64,000 nucleotides of DNA, from positions 36,093,716 through 36,157,715 of the forward strand of contig NC_087064.1 in NCBI RefSeq assembly GCF_963678635.1. The letters run 5' to 3'. This document shows positions 9,724 through 19,044 of the stretch, piece after piece (within the stretch, counting starts at the first letter, position 1; the number at the start of each line of letters is the position of its first letter). The stretch is from Symsagittifera roscoffensis. Lineage: Eukaryota > Xenacoelomorpha > Acoela > Convolutidae. The translations under genes and the position numbers were made by a program. The notes under the pieces are model-generated. The model was not told where the DNA came from, ran no database searches, and saw only the letters and a program-made list of their open reading frames with translations.

Positions 9724-12700
9724 CTAAGCCACAAAGTCAGTCAGTCAAATCATCTAAATCACAAAAATCACGTAAATCAAGAAAATCACGCAAATCAAAT
9801 ATTCAAGACGTACAAGACGATGAAATTATTGATCTGTACGCCGTCATCCCAACCGAAGGAACAGTGCTAACTTATATGAAAATAAGATTAGCGCCAAGCC
9901 TTCAAAGAAGAGTACTGATTGACACAGGAGCATGTGCAAACGTAATTTCGAAACAAACATTCGATGAAATTAAAAACGAAAAAACACTATTCGCACCCTA
10001 TAAAATGGCAAAATCAAGCCTCAAGCAAGTGAGAATGGCAGGAGGCCAACTAGTGTCAATTGAAACTGAAGTTACCATTGAATTTCATATGGCAGATATG
10101 AACTTTACGGAAACGTTCCTAGTGCTGAATTCAGCGAATTCAACGATCCTGGGAAACCCATTCTTTAAAAAACACCATATACATGTCTGCTCAAAATACA
10201 ATCTACTTCACTTTCCAGATTTGACACTCCAAATCAACGAAATTAAACCCGCCAATGCACCTAGACGCACCAACCGAGTAAAAAAATTTCCTCTTGTCCT
10301 CACCAAGAAACAAATAATTGCACCTCATCAAACAGTCATAATCGAGTGCCAATTACAAGATACCCTGACTGACATGGAAAAAACGACAGGAATCGTAGTC
10401 CCATCACAGGAACTCGAAGAAAAATGCGAATTAGCAGTAACCTCATCAATAAATGAAGTTAACAAACAAAACATCATCTATGTCACGGCATTTAACATGA
10501 CAGAACATAACTTAACGTTGCCCTTTAAAACCGAAATCGGAAAATTTTCGATACTCACGCTAACCGAGTACGAAAATTTAATACAGATCGAGCCGCAAAC
10601 TTTGGCATTAGCGAAAATGAACCAGCCGGATAATGTCGAACTCGGAATCAATGAAATAATTTCGCAAAAAACAAGCCCTTCAATAGGATCAGAACAAAAA
10701 CCACCCCCCGAATACGAGAAATTTTGGTTCCCGACGCCCGAAACGTGCCCTAACCCAGAATCACTTCCCAGTATTCAAAGGGAAATATATGACCAAATCC
10801 TCTACTTTCAAGGTCTTGAGAAAATTGAACCAAATAATAACATTCAAGACCGGTTGTCCTTTTTGAGTAACTTTCAGTGGGAGAATTCAGTGTTGACAAA
10901 TGACCAAAGGTCAGAAGTAGAACATTTGCTCATCGAATATGCGGATATATTTGCCAAACACAGATTTGACGTGGGTTATAATTCCGACCTAAAGATCAAG
11001 TTGACACCCGAACATCAACGCCCACTGTACACCCAAGGACCACCTACGCCCATCCAACTAAGGAATGAACTGACGGTTGAATTAGCTCTGATGCACTACT
11101 TCGGACTTATAACAACACTGTCACATTCTAAATACAGTAGTCCGTTGTTTGCACATAGAAAGCCATCTGGAAAATTGCGGATGTTGATTGACCTCCGGCG
11201 TATCAATCATTCAATCAAAACGGACTATATAAATAGCAATTTTCCAATATCAAACATGACCGATGCATCAAACCACTTTGCCGGAAAGAGTTTGTTTACT
11301 AAATTGGACTGCTCACAAGCATACCATTGTGTGCAAATGGCAGATGACCTTTCGGTCCAACTTTTGGCATTTAACTTCGGGTCGCGGACGTACGCCTATA
11401 AATGCCTAGCCCAAGGTCTAAGTAAATCTGTCACGGGATTCAGTTCATTCATCCGCCACTACCTCGATCCATGCCTAGCAGCCGATTTGTGCACACAATT
11501 CATGGATGATATAGGAAGTGCGGTGAATAATTATGAGGAACTAATACCCACGTTAAAGAAAATATTCGAATGCATCCGAAAATCAGGCTTAAAACTTTCA
11601 CCTAATAAATGCGAAATAGGAACACAAAGAATGAAATTCCTAGGAAATGTAGTAACACCACAAGGAGTTACGCCAGAGGAAGCAAAAATTTCCGCATTCC
11701 TAAGCAAAATAAAAATGCCAAGAACAGTGAAACAAGTTAAAAGACTCATCGGGTTTGTGCAGTTTTTTAGGAACTACATGCCGAGTCTTGGTGAAAAACT
11801 AATACCATTCTATAAGCTGCTGAAGAAGCAGATCGACTTTGAAATAACTGAAGATCACCATAAAAACCTCAAAACCCTCAAAGCAGACTTAATACAAGCG
11901 ACCACGTTGACACTCAGACTACCCAAGCCAGGACTGCAGTATGTCATACTTTGCCATGCCAGCTACCACGGGACTGGATTCGTGTTAATGGTCGAGGACT
12001 ACGTCAAAAACGAGAAAAACGAAGAAATCAAGACGTACGCGCCCGTTTCTTTTGGTTCCCGGCTATTCAATACAGCACAGCTGAAATTTTCAATCTACTA
12101 CAAAGAATTCCTAGCCTTGTATTTCGCACTTGATCATTTCTCGCACTACATCTGGGGATCAGTCAAACCAGTGATTGTATTAACAGATAATAGAAGTCTG
12201 ACGCAATTTTTTCAGGCAAAAACCATACCGCCATCAGTGTGGAATTTCCTGGACCGAGTACTGTCTTTCAACATCATAATCGCCCACATCCCAGGAACAG
12301 CAAATTACGCAGCAGACTTCTTGTCCAGGATGCAAACGGACCCATCAGCATCTCTCTCACTAAAACTGACAGACAAAATACCAGTCAGGGAAATTTATAT
12401 CGACACAACAGCAAGAGTACCCGATGCATCGCTTAACCTGGTTCAATCTATCGATGAGGCATTTTCTGAAACAGAGCAGGTCGATGAAGCTCTAGTAGCA
12501 AACCTGCAAAGATTAGGACTTTATCAAGCATACCTCGACAAACAAACAACATGTGATAGTCAAGGAACAATAGAACCTAAGGCGCTTGTAATGTTGAAGA
12601 GGCCGATGATGAATGCGATAGAGTATCCAGATCCAGCAGAGAACCACATTGAACTAGACTCCAAAAATGAGCCAATTGACAGGAAAAAGGAACAACAACA

Positions 12701-15254
12701 AGATACTGACATCGAAGAAGTAAAGAAGTGGATAAGAACAGGCGAAATACCAGACCTTACGTATGCGAATAGCAGACTAAAGAAGTACGCAAAGCAATTC
12801 AATCGACTTGTCATTGAAGACGAAGTCCTTCTCCGCAACTTCTACGACGATACTGGTAAAATCAAACATAAACAGTTCTGTGTACCAAAACACATGTGGA
12901 ACGAAACCCTATACAGAGTCCATAATTCGATGACAGGAGGACATATTGGCATGACACGAACCACAGAGGAATTCAGAAGGAGATTCTATTTTCCCGGATT
13001 CTCGGAGTTTTTGGTCAACACAGTCAAAAACTGTTTAACGTGCCCGCAGCTCAAAAATGCTTCGAGTAAACATCAAACGCCACCACTTCAACCACTTTCC
13101 TCGTTACAATCATACCCTGGTGACATGATGCAGATCGATATAGTCGGACCGCTAAAGTCACCGGTTTACAAGTTTGTTCTAACTGGAATCGACGTTTTTT
13201 CAAAATACCTGTTCGCAGCACCAATGACGAACGCAAGCGCTGATACGGTGGCGAGAGAACTAACGAAGATGTTTTTCATGCACAGTTATGTGCCAAAAAG
13301 GATACTGTCGGACCTGGGAAGTGTATTTACCTCTAAGTTAATCCACGAACTCACAGGCCTTCTAAACATCAAAATTGGACACGCAACGCTGAAACACCCA
13401 CAAACCATCGGACTGGTGGAAAGATCCCATGGGGCACTGAAAAGGATCCTCAAACTTAACACTGACGCCCAATGGACCGATTGGCACCGTTATGTACCCC
13501 TTGGGACCTTCATACACAATACGTCATACTACTCGTCCATCGGATGTTGTCCGAGCACCATTTTCCACGGGAGAGAGCCTACCAAACCGCGTGATCTCAG
13601 ATTTTCGACCAAAGCATTGGAAATTGCTACGGCTAATGCCGACTTTGTAACCGCGTTACAAGACGCGATGCTCGAAAAATTCAAAGAGACTAAAGACAAC
13701 ATCGTGTCATCATATCACAGATACCGGGGATACTACGACCAAAAAGCACTAGCCCAACCGCTAGTACTTCACTCGTTCTGTCTCCTCCTCAACCCTCTTC
13801 TAACAAATCAGTCTGATACCCGGAATAAGTCACTCCAAGTGTGGCTCCCCTTGTATAGAGTGGAAAACGTTCTAACTAACAGCAATTACATAGTACGGAA
13901 AGTCGGAACCAACCACACACAGTGTGTCCACAGAATTCGACTCCGATCGATTCGACCACAGAATCAACCAGAAGACATTGACCCAATCGATGAGGCTCAA
14001 TTCGTGGTAGATCCGTCACTAAGCAAGTACCGCAGTGAGCCAGGGTTATTTGATGACTACCTACCTAGACTGCTTGACGACGTTCAACCGCAACACGACA
14101 GCGAAATCCAACAAGCAACTCCGACTACCATCCGCTTATCAATACCAGTAGGAGGACCACTGGCACCAGCGCCACCCCCCGCAGTAGTTATGGCACCACC
14201 GCCTCCAGTAGCACTCCCAGTACCGCCACTAGTAGTGCTTCCTCCACCACCACCAGCACCACCACCACCACGTGAACCACCAGCACCAATAGTACCACCA
14301 AGGCCGCCATCTCCACTTGATATCGAACTGGAACCAATGAATCCACCACAGCCTGGGCAACAGGAAGCACCCATTGGGGAAGATCACATGGACGGAGCGG
14401 GAGCAGCAGAGCCAGGTGAAATGGCACAAGAACGTGACGAAACTGCCGAGGAACAACCCGTACAAGAACCACCGCGAACGAGACGCAAAGCAGCAGCCAT
14501 AGCACGTGACAGGATATATGGACAAACTCGATTCAGCAACGACGTACGATACCACCCAATACCACCTCGGGAGAAGCACCCTCGCAAATATGGTCTGAGA
14601 ACAGTAGATGGACACGAAGTTGCTCCGGTTACCTTTAGCCCAATATCTAAACGGAAAGAAAACCAGGAAAAAGTACGGCAACAAGCAGCTGAGGCAAACG
14701 AATTATTCCCCCCAAAAGAACAAAAGAAGAGAATTATAAAAAGCAGCCTCAAACGAGCAAAACAGGCAACGAGGCTAAACGATGAAGCTGGCAGCAGCAA
14801 AGACTCGATGAATTCTATTCAAGAACCAAATATCATATTTGGCACAGGAGATCTGATGCATTTCCCAGGCTCCATCGCTCATTGTGTCTCTAGCGACTTC
14901 CAGATGAGCAAGGGAATAGCAAAGCAAATTCGCGATGCCTACCCAGCACTACAGCCCACGTTGAAGTCGATTGAAACACCACAAGTTGGGGCCTCAGTAT
15001 CAATGCACATTCCTTCTCAAAACAAATCAATATTCAATCTAGTGACAAAAACGCAATATTTCAATAAACCGTCTTACTATGATCTTACACGCAGCCTCCG
15101 CTGCATGAAGAAACAGCTAATCGAACAAGGAATCAAACAAATCGCTCTTCCCAAGATAGGATGTGGACTTGATAAACTACGAGAAAATACGGTTTTTAAC
15201 ATAATCTTCGAAATCTTCCGAAAAACAGACATCAAAGTCTTCATATACGTCTGA
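9720..15254 (+). CDS. pol: Pol polyprotein: protease, RT, RNase H, integrase, macrodomain
   Basis: Open from ATG 9651 (1867 codons), but the natural entry is the -1 shift, with the first pol codon at 9720. Residue numbers count from 9651. The aspartic protease has DTG 91-93 and ILG near 165. The reverse transcriptase has its first catalytic Asp at 553 and an FMDD box at 617-620. In RNase H the first catalytic Asp is His769, while the later Glu and Asp motifs (KEF, LTDN, AADF) are present. In integrase the HHCC finger starts near His1091 with its CxxC at 1128-1131, and the catalytic triad is Asp1163, Asp1221, Glu1257 (D-D-35-E). A proline-rich then charged linker covers ~1485-1720, and a macrodomain covers ~1727-1866. 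Ends at TGA 15252-15254. Confidence 0.93.
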   Translation, partial: LTKPQSQSVKSSKSQKSRKSRKSRKSNIQDVQDDEIIDLYAVIPTEGTVLTYMKIRLAPSLQRRVLIDTGACANVISKQTFDEIKNEKTLFAPYKMAKSSLKQVRMAGGQLVSIETEVTIEFHMADMNFTETFLVLNSANSTILGNPFFKKHHIHVCSKYNLLHFPDLTLQINEIKPANAPRRTNRVKKFPLVLTKKQIIAPHQTVIIECQLQDTLTDMEKTTGIVVPSQELEEKCELAVTSSINEVNKQNIIYVTAFNMTEHNLTLPFKTEIGKFSILTLTEYENLIQIEPQTLALAKMNQPDNVELGINEIISQKTSPSIGSEQKPPPEYEKFWFPTPETCPNPESLPSIQREIYDQILYFQGLEKIEPNNNIQDRLSFLSNFQWENSVLTNDQRSEVEHLLIEYADIFAKHRFDVGYNSDLKIKLTPEHQRPLYTQGPPTPIQLRNELTVELALMHYFGLITTLSHSKYSSPLFAHRKPSGKLRMLIDLRRINHSIKTDYINSNFPISNMTDASNHFAGKSLFTKLDCSQAYHCVQMADDLSVQLLAFNFGSRTYAYKCLAQGLSKSVTGFSSFIRHYLDPCLAADLCTQFMDDIGSAVNNYEELIPTLKKIFECIRKSGLKLSPNKCEIGTQRMKFLGNVVTPQGVTPEEAKISAFLSKIKMPRTVKQVKRLIGFVQFFRNYMPSLGEKLIPFYKLLKKQIDFEITEDHHKNLKTLKADLIQATTLTLRLPKPGLQYVILCHASYHGTGFVLMVEDYVKNEKNEEIKTYAPVSFGSRLFNTAQLKFSIYYKEFLALYFALDHFSHYIWGSVKPVIVLTDNRSLTQFFQAKTIPPSVWNFLDRVLSFNIIIAHIPGTANYAADFLSRMQTDPSASLSLKLTDKIPVREIYIDTTARVPDASLNLVQSIDEAFSETEQVDEALVANLQRLGLYQAYLDKQTTCDSQGTIEPKALVMLKRPMMNAIEYPDPAENHIELDSKNEPIDRKKEQQQDTDIEEVKKWIRTGEIPDLTYANSRLKKYAKQFNRLVIEDEVLLRNFYDDTGKIKHKQFCVPKHMWNETLYRVHNSMTGGHIGMTRTTEEFRRRFYFPGFSEFLVNTVKNCLTCPQLKNASSKHQTPPLQPLSSLQSYPGDMMQIDIVGPLKSPVYKFVLTGIDVFSKYLFAAPMTNASADTVARELTKMFFMHSYVPKRILSDLGSVFTSKLIHELTGLLNIKIGHATLKHPQTIGLVERSHGALKRILKLNTDAQWTDWHRYVPLGTFIHNTSYYSSIGCCPSTIFHGREPTKPRDLRFSTKALEIATANADFVTALQDAMLEKFKETKDNIVSSYHRYRGYYDQKALAQPLVLHSFCLLLNPLLTNQSDTRNKSLQVWLPLYRVENVLTNSNYIVRKVGTNHTQCVHRIRLRSIRPQNQPEDIDPIDEAQFVVDPSLSKYRSEPGLFDDYLPRLLDDVQPQHDSEIQQATPTTIRLSIPVGGPLAPAPPPAVVMAPPPPVALPVPPLVVLPPPPPAPPPPREPPAPIVPPRPPSPLDIELEPMNPPQPGQQEAPIGEDHMDGAGAAEPGEMAQERDETAEEQPVQEPPRTRRKAAAIARDRIYGQTRFSNDVRYHPIPPREKHPRKYGLRTVDGHEVAPVTFSPISKRKENQEKVRQQAAEANELFPPKEQKKRIIKSSLKRAKQATRLNDEAGSSKDSMNSIQEPNIIFGTGDLMHFPGSIAHCVSSDFQMSKGIAKQIRDAYPALQPTLKSIETPQVGASVSMHIPSQNKSIFNLVTKTQYFNKPSYYDLTRSLRCMKKQLIEQGIKQIALPKIGCGLDKLRENTVFNIIFEIFRKTDIKVFIYV
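14829..15251 (+). other. TARG1-like macrodomain at the Pol C-terminus
   Basis: Residues ~1727-1866 of pol read as a complete macrodomain of the TARG1/OARD1 (C6orf130) type: GDL near the start, an AHCVSSD strand, a GIAKQI helix, an LVTK strand, and KIGCGLDKL near the end. In TARG1 the catalytic residues are a Lys in the ITK strand and an Asp in the GCGLD loop. Here they correspond to Lys1800 and Asp1841, with the same 41-residue spacing. The family hydrolyses ADP-ribose esters on acidic residues and O-acetyl-ADP-ribose. Activity of this copy is inferred from residue retention only. A Pro-rich and basic linker separates it from integrase, so it may be released by the element's protease. Confidence 0.85.
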
Positions 15255-15302
15255 CAACAATATCGACCCCCTCAATCATCATCATATGACCTCAAATGAC
15301 GC

Positions 15303-16465
15303 TACAGAAGCCTGGCGCAGGAGGAAATGTATAGAACTCGAGATATCAAAAAACACCTCAACCTCCCATGTATTAAGATCACGAATAAAAAAGTTTCGAG
15401 CACCCCGACAACTCAGTGATCGGATCTCGAAAATTTTGACACCAGTGAGCTCTGTAGCACCAATGAGGAGCCTGCAGAAGCGCAGCGCAGGAGGAAATGT
15501 ATAGAACTCGAGATATCAAAAAACACCTCAACCTCCCATGTATTAAGATCACGAATAAAAAAGTTTCGAGCACCCCGACAACTCAGTGATCGGATCTCGA
15601 AAATTTTGACACCAGTGAGCTCTGTAGCACCAATGAGGAGCCTGCAGAAGCGCAGCGCAGGAGGAAATGTATAGAACTCGAGATATCAAAAAACACCTCA
15701 ACCTCCCATGTATTAAGATCACGAATAAAAAAGTTTCGAGCACCCCGACAACTCAGTGATCGGATCTCGAAAATTTTGACACCAGTGAGCTCTGTAGCAC
15801 CAATGAGGAGCCTGCAGAAGCGCAGCGCAGGAGGAAATGTATAGAACTCGAGATATCAAAAAACACCTCAACCTCCCATGTATTAAGATCACGAATAAAA
15901 AAGTTTCGAGCACCCCGACAACTCAGTGATCGGAGCTCGAAAATTTTGACACCAGTGAGCTCTGTAGCACCAATGAGGAGCCTGCAGAAGCGCAGCGCAG
16001 GAGGAAATGTATAGAACTCGAGATATCAAAAAACACCTCAACCTCCCATGTATTAAGATAACGAATAAAAAAGTTTCGAGCACCCCGACAACTAAGTGAT
16101 CGGATCTCGAAAATTTTGACACCAGTGAGCTCTGTAGCACCAATGAGGAGCCTACAGAAGCGCAGCGCAGGAGGAAATGTATAGAACTCGAGATATCAAA
16201 AAACACCTCAACCTCCCATGTATTAAGATCACGAATAAAAAAGTTTCGAGCACCCCGACAACTCAGTGATCGGATCTCGAAAATTTTGACACCATTGAGC
16301 TCTGTAGCACCAATGAGGAGCCTGCAGAAGCGCAGCGCAGGAGGAAATGTATAGAACTCGAGATATCAAAAAACACCTCAACCTCCCATGTATTAAGATC
16401 ACGAATAAAAAAGTTTCGAGCACCCCGACAACTCAGTGATCGGATCTCGAAAATTTTGACACCAG
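15303..16465 (+). repeat. Tandem array of 170-bp repeats (about 6.8 copies) between pol and env
   Basis: The marker aggaggaaatgtatag recurs at 15319, 15489, 15659, 15829, 15999, 16169 and 16339, exactly 170 bases apart. Copies differ at only a few positions (for example 15935, 16060, 16094, 16154, 16295). The array starts about 50 bases after the pol stop and ends 21 bases before the env ATG. Because 170 is not a multiple of three, the array cannot encode a repeated peptide in one frame. Each unit contains ttttgacaccag, a splice-acceptor-like string; in the last unit this runs directly into the env frame. Confidence 0.97.
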
Positions 16466-16486
16466 CTATTTGGCTCTGGAGTATTG

Positions 16487-18289
16487 ATGGGCAATTCAGG
16501 AGGATGCGGAATTATGGGAATTTTTGGATCATGCCAGGACCAGGCCCAAGCCAATGCCAAGAACATCGAGACTTTGGAACAGTACTCAATGGCCCTCACT
16601 GACTATGTGTCTGAAATTGAATCATCGAGCAATGAGACGTTCTTTACGATTTCCAATGAGTTGTCTGAAATCAGAGCGATTCAACAACAAACCATCGAAA
16701 ACCAAAATAAGAACTGGAAAATAATCGAAGAACAGTTTGCTACAATTCAAGGAAATTTTCACATTTTGCGAGACTGCACACAAACGCTATTCTCGAATCA
16801 GCAAATAAATTTCAACTTTGATACGGCAGCATCACTACTAAACGTAGTCTATGCAGATATAGCAAGCTATAAAACTGCTCTCTATGCCTTTAAGACAAAC
16901 GTTTTAAATTCGATCCCAACGCTGCTGGATAAACGATTACCGATGTCACTAGTACCTCGAGAATCACTGTTGGCGGTCATAGACGCTGTATATAAAAGTC
17001 AAAAAGAAGAAAACCACCGTTTGACCCTTGCAATACCGCCAAGCGATGTCCACTCATATTATGACGCGAAACTGCTTCGCGATGTCACGACAATTGAGGA
17101 AGGACTTCTGCTCAATCTGGCAATACCATACGCATCGAGTCAAACAGCCTTCCAGATGTACCGGGCACAGGTGATACCTATGCCACAAGCCGATCCAACC
17201 GAAGCCATAAAATGGGTCACTGAAGGATCCTATCTGGCCATATCGGAGGACTCCATGGAAACGACCGTTCTGACAGAAGAGCAGTACGCTAATTGCCTTG
17301 GAAGCGCGACGTACCGGATCTGTCACCAGACAATGGAGACACACTTGGGACAATCATCGTGCCTGGCAACGCTATATTTCCACTCCACGATGACAGCGCT
17401 GACGGTTTGCGAGACCGAAAAGGTTCTCCTCCCAACGCCGGAGAAAGCGACCAACCTTGGATATGGAATTTGGCTAATCACCTCAGCCAGTGCTGCGTTC
17501 TCCTTGCGGGAGTACAGTCTTGACGAACTGAACACTCCCAAACGAGAAGACCACCCCGGCTGTAATATCTGCCTAATAACATTGGACTGTGGGACACAGT
17601 TAATAAGCAAATTCATAAAGATCAGACCGGATTTAGATAGCTGCGACAAAATCCCTGCCAAACGAATCAGCGTATCTCTACCGGACCCGCTAGCACACTT
17701 GATTTCAGAACTGCCAGACTTATCTGACCTACCATACTACGAATCCAAAACTGACGCCGGAGTAAAATTACTCAGAGAAGTTAAAGCGAAACTCATAGAC
17801 AGTCCACATTTGACAAAAGTCGATCAGCTGAACGAGATAGCAAAACCCATAGCACACAATATGCGATTGCTCAAACCTAGCCTTGTGGACAAAATGGAAC
17901 AGTATGTACCATTACGGCTCTCCCTTACACTGACAGCAATAGTCTTTTTGGGGAATCTTGTCCTGCATGCACTCATCATGTACCTGTATCATCGGTTTGC
18001 AATCTTCAGAAAACTGACTCCAAATTTCTTGAAGTCCAACGCCGGCAACATACAGCTAAAACCGGTTCTGTCAGTAGCAGCAGCGCATCGAAATGAATTT
18101 ATGGAACACGGATCAAAGATTCGTGAAAACTATATGGTCCTGACCCAAGGAGAAATGGAAGCCTGTCAGACACCGAAAGCCTTATCCAGACGGACATCAG
18201 CTTGCTCGTCAATGGGGGTAGTAAACGGGAACCTCGAACAAAATACACGTCCGAACACAGAAAGAGAGGAGAGTTTCAGCCAAATTTGA
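16487..18289 (+). CDS. env: Env-like membrane protein of the LTR element (5' part possibly spliced on)
   Basis: 600 codons from ATG 16487 to TGA 18287-18289. The frame is open upstream only to 16460, after a TGA at 16457-16459. The N-terminus is a Gly-rich hydrophobic stretch with an IFG motif, followed by a long probable coiled coil (~residues 18-80), the order expected of a fusion subunit. A Cys-containing ectodomain follows. A hydrophobic membrane segment lies at ~476-500, preceded by few charges and followed by basic residues and a ~90-residue cytoplasmic tail. No signal peptide or receptor-binding part is visible, so a spliced upstream exon is likely, with AG at 16464-16465 as acceptor. 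The family resembles F-type fusion proteins of errantiviruses; that is inference from layout. Confidence 0.75.
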   Translation: MGNSGGCGIMGIFGSCQDQAQANAKNIETLEQYSMALTDYVSEIESSSNETFFTISNELSEIRAIQQQTIENQNKNWKIIEEQFATIQGNFHILRDCTQTLFSNQQINFNFDTAASLLNVVYADIASYKTALYAFKTNVLNSIPTLLDKRLPMSLVPRESLLAVIDAVYKSQKEENHRLTLAIPPSDVHSYYDAKLLRDVTTIEEGLLLNLAIPYASSQTAFQMYRAQVIPMPQADPTEAIKWVTEGSYLAISEDSMETTVLTEEQYANCLGSATYRICHQTMETHLGQSSCLATLYFHSTMTALTVCETEKVLLPTPEKATNLGYGIWLITSASAAFSLREYSLDELNTPKREDHPGCNICLITLDCGTQLISKFIKIRPDLDSCDKIPAKRISVSLPDPLAHLISELPDLSDLPYYESKTDAGVKLLREVKAKLIDSPHLTKVDQLNEIAKPIAHNMRLLKPSLVDKMEQYVPLRLSLTLTAIVFLGNLVLHALIMYLYHRFAIFRKLTPNFLKSNAGNIQLKPVLSVAAAHRNEFMEHGSKIRENYMVLTQGEMEACQTPKALSRRTSACSSMGVVNGNLEQNTRPNTEREESFSQI

Positions 18290-18654
18290 CCAGTTACTGG
18301 TATTCATTGAACTCACATTCATAAATCACCTATAAGACTGACTGCGTGGCTTCCATTAACTGTTATTTGAAAGTATACTATTGCTACTAAAAAGAATTAA
18401 ATACCACTTAATTTTATGTGTATTAGGGACAACCATTTGCGTATATTTGAGTTCCACTAATCTAGTTTCCAATATCGCCTATTTAGTCTAGTTAAATTTA
18501 TGCATAAATTTATTAAGTGCTCGTGCAACTCTCACTAGACATCCAAATGTAGTTAATTAATCAACATGCTCAGTTAAGTTATTGATTCATTTATCCATCG
18601 ATCTGTGCCTTGCTCAATAATTAACCGTCAGGAAAGAATCAACAAGTGTGTAAG
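18290..18654 (+). other. 3' untranslated leader of the LTR element
   Basis: 365 bases between the env stop and the 3' LTR. A polypurine tract would be expected against the LTR, but the adjacent bases (acaagtgtgtaag) are only mixed purines. The nearest clear purine run, aggaaagaa, ends about 15 bases upstream. The plus-strand primer is therefore uncertain. Confidence 0.55.
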
Positions 18655-19044
18655 TGTAACATAGTGCTACTCGCCTATGTTAGTCATTCTTAACTAGTTA
18701 CCATAATTGGAGCATATTAAATATTCAATTGCTATTCTAAATGTCAATGTGAAAGTGTTAAATGATATTTGTTTAATGTAAACAATAAACTGATGAATGT
18801 TCAGTATAATTGAGAGAGCCATTATAATCAGGAGCTCGCTAAAAGGAGACAATTCAACTAGTAACACTCACTTCTAATCTTAAGCTCAGACACTAGCGAA
18901 GGTTGAAACTGACATCACAAAGCGCATCCCTGAGTTGAAGATTCACTAGCCTAGACCACACATCCAACATACATACATACTTCAACACTCTAGAAAGCAC
19001 TCCTCAATCAACCAATCGATTATAGCCAGTAAAGGTATATAACA
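18655..19044 (+). repeat. 3' LTR, 390 bp
   Basis: Same length and, as far as I could read, the same sequence as the 5' LTR, with AATAAA at 18784-18789. It is followed by the target duplication ATCTT (19045-19049) and then by the resumed copy C repeat. Confidence 0.95.

Larger units (their letters stand above)
7221..19044 (+). mobile_element. Complete Ty3/gypsy-class LTR retrotransposon with macrodomain and env-like ORF
   Basis: An 11,824-bp element bounded by 390-bp direct LTRs (TG...CA) and a 5-bp target duplication. Order: 5' LTR, primer-binding site, leader, gag, -1 frameshift site, pol (protease, RT, RNase H, integrase, Pro-rich linker, macrodomain), seven 170-bp tandem repeats, env-like ORF, 3' leader, 3' LTR. 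Integrase after RT/RNase H places it in the Ty3/gypsy class, and an env-like ORF is shared with errantivirus-type elements. The LTRs show no difference on direct reading and the ORFs are uninterrupted, so insertion should be recent. Odd points are the macrodomain, the repeat array and a substituted RNase H residue, each treated separately. Confidence 0.95.

Noticed and set aside
14084-14800. Overlapping minus-strand ORFs opposite the pol Pro-rich linker
   Set aside because: Antisense readings of a proline/acidic codon run; low-complexity Gly/Trp/Val products without motifs.
15286-15504. 72-aa plus ORF covering the end of pol spacer and the first array unit
   Set aside because: The frame is lost in the next unit because 170 is not a multiple of three; no recognisable protein.
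15303-16465. CRISPR-like array
   Set aside because: Whole 170-bp units are identical with no variable spacers, and the context is a eukaryotic retroelement.
15379-16599. Repeated 64-aa minus-strand ORF
   Set aside because: It recurs only because the 170-bp unit recurs; no start context or domain, and it is antisense to the element.
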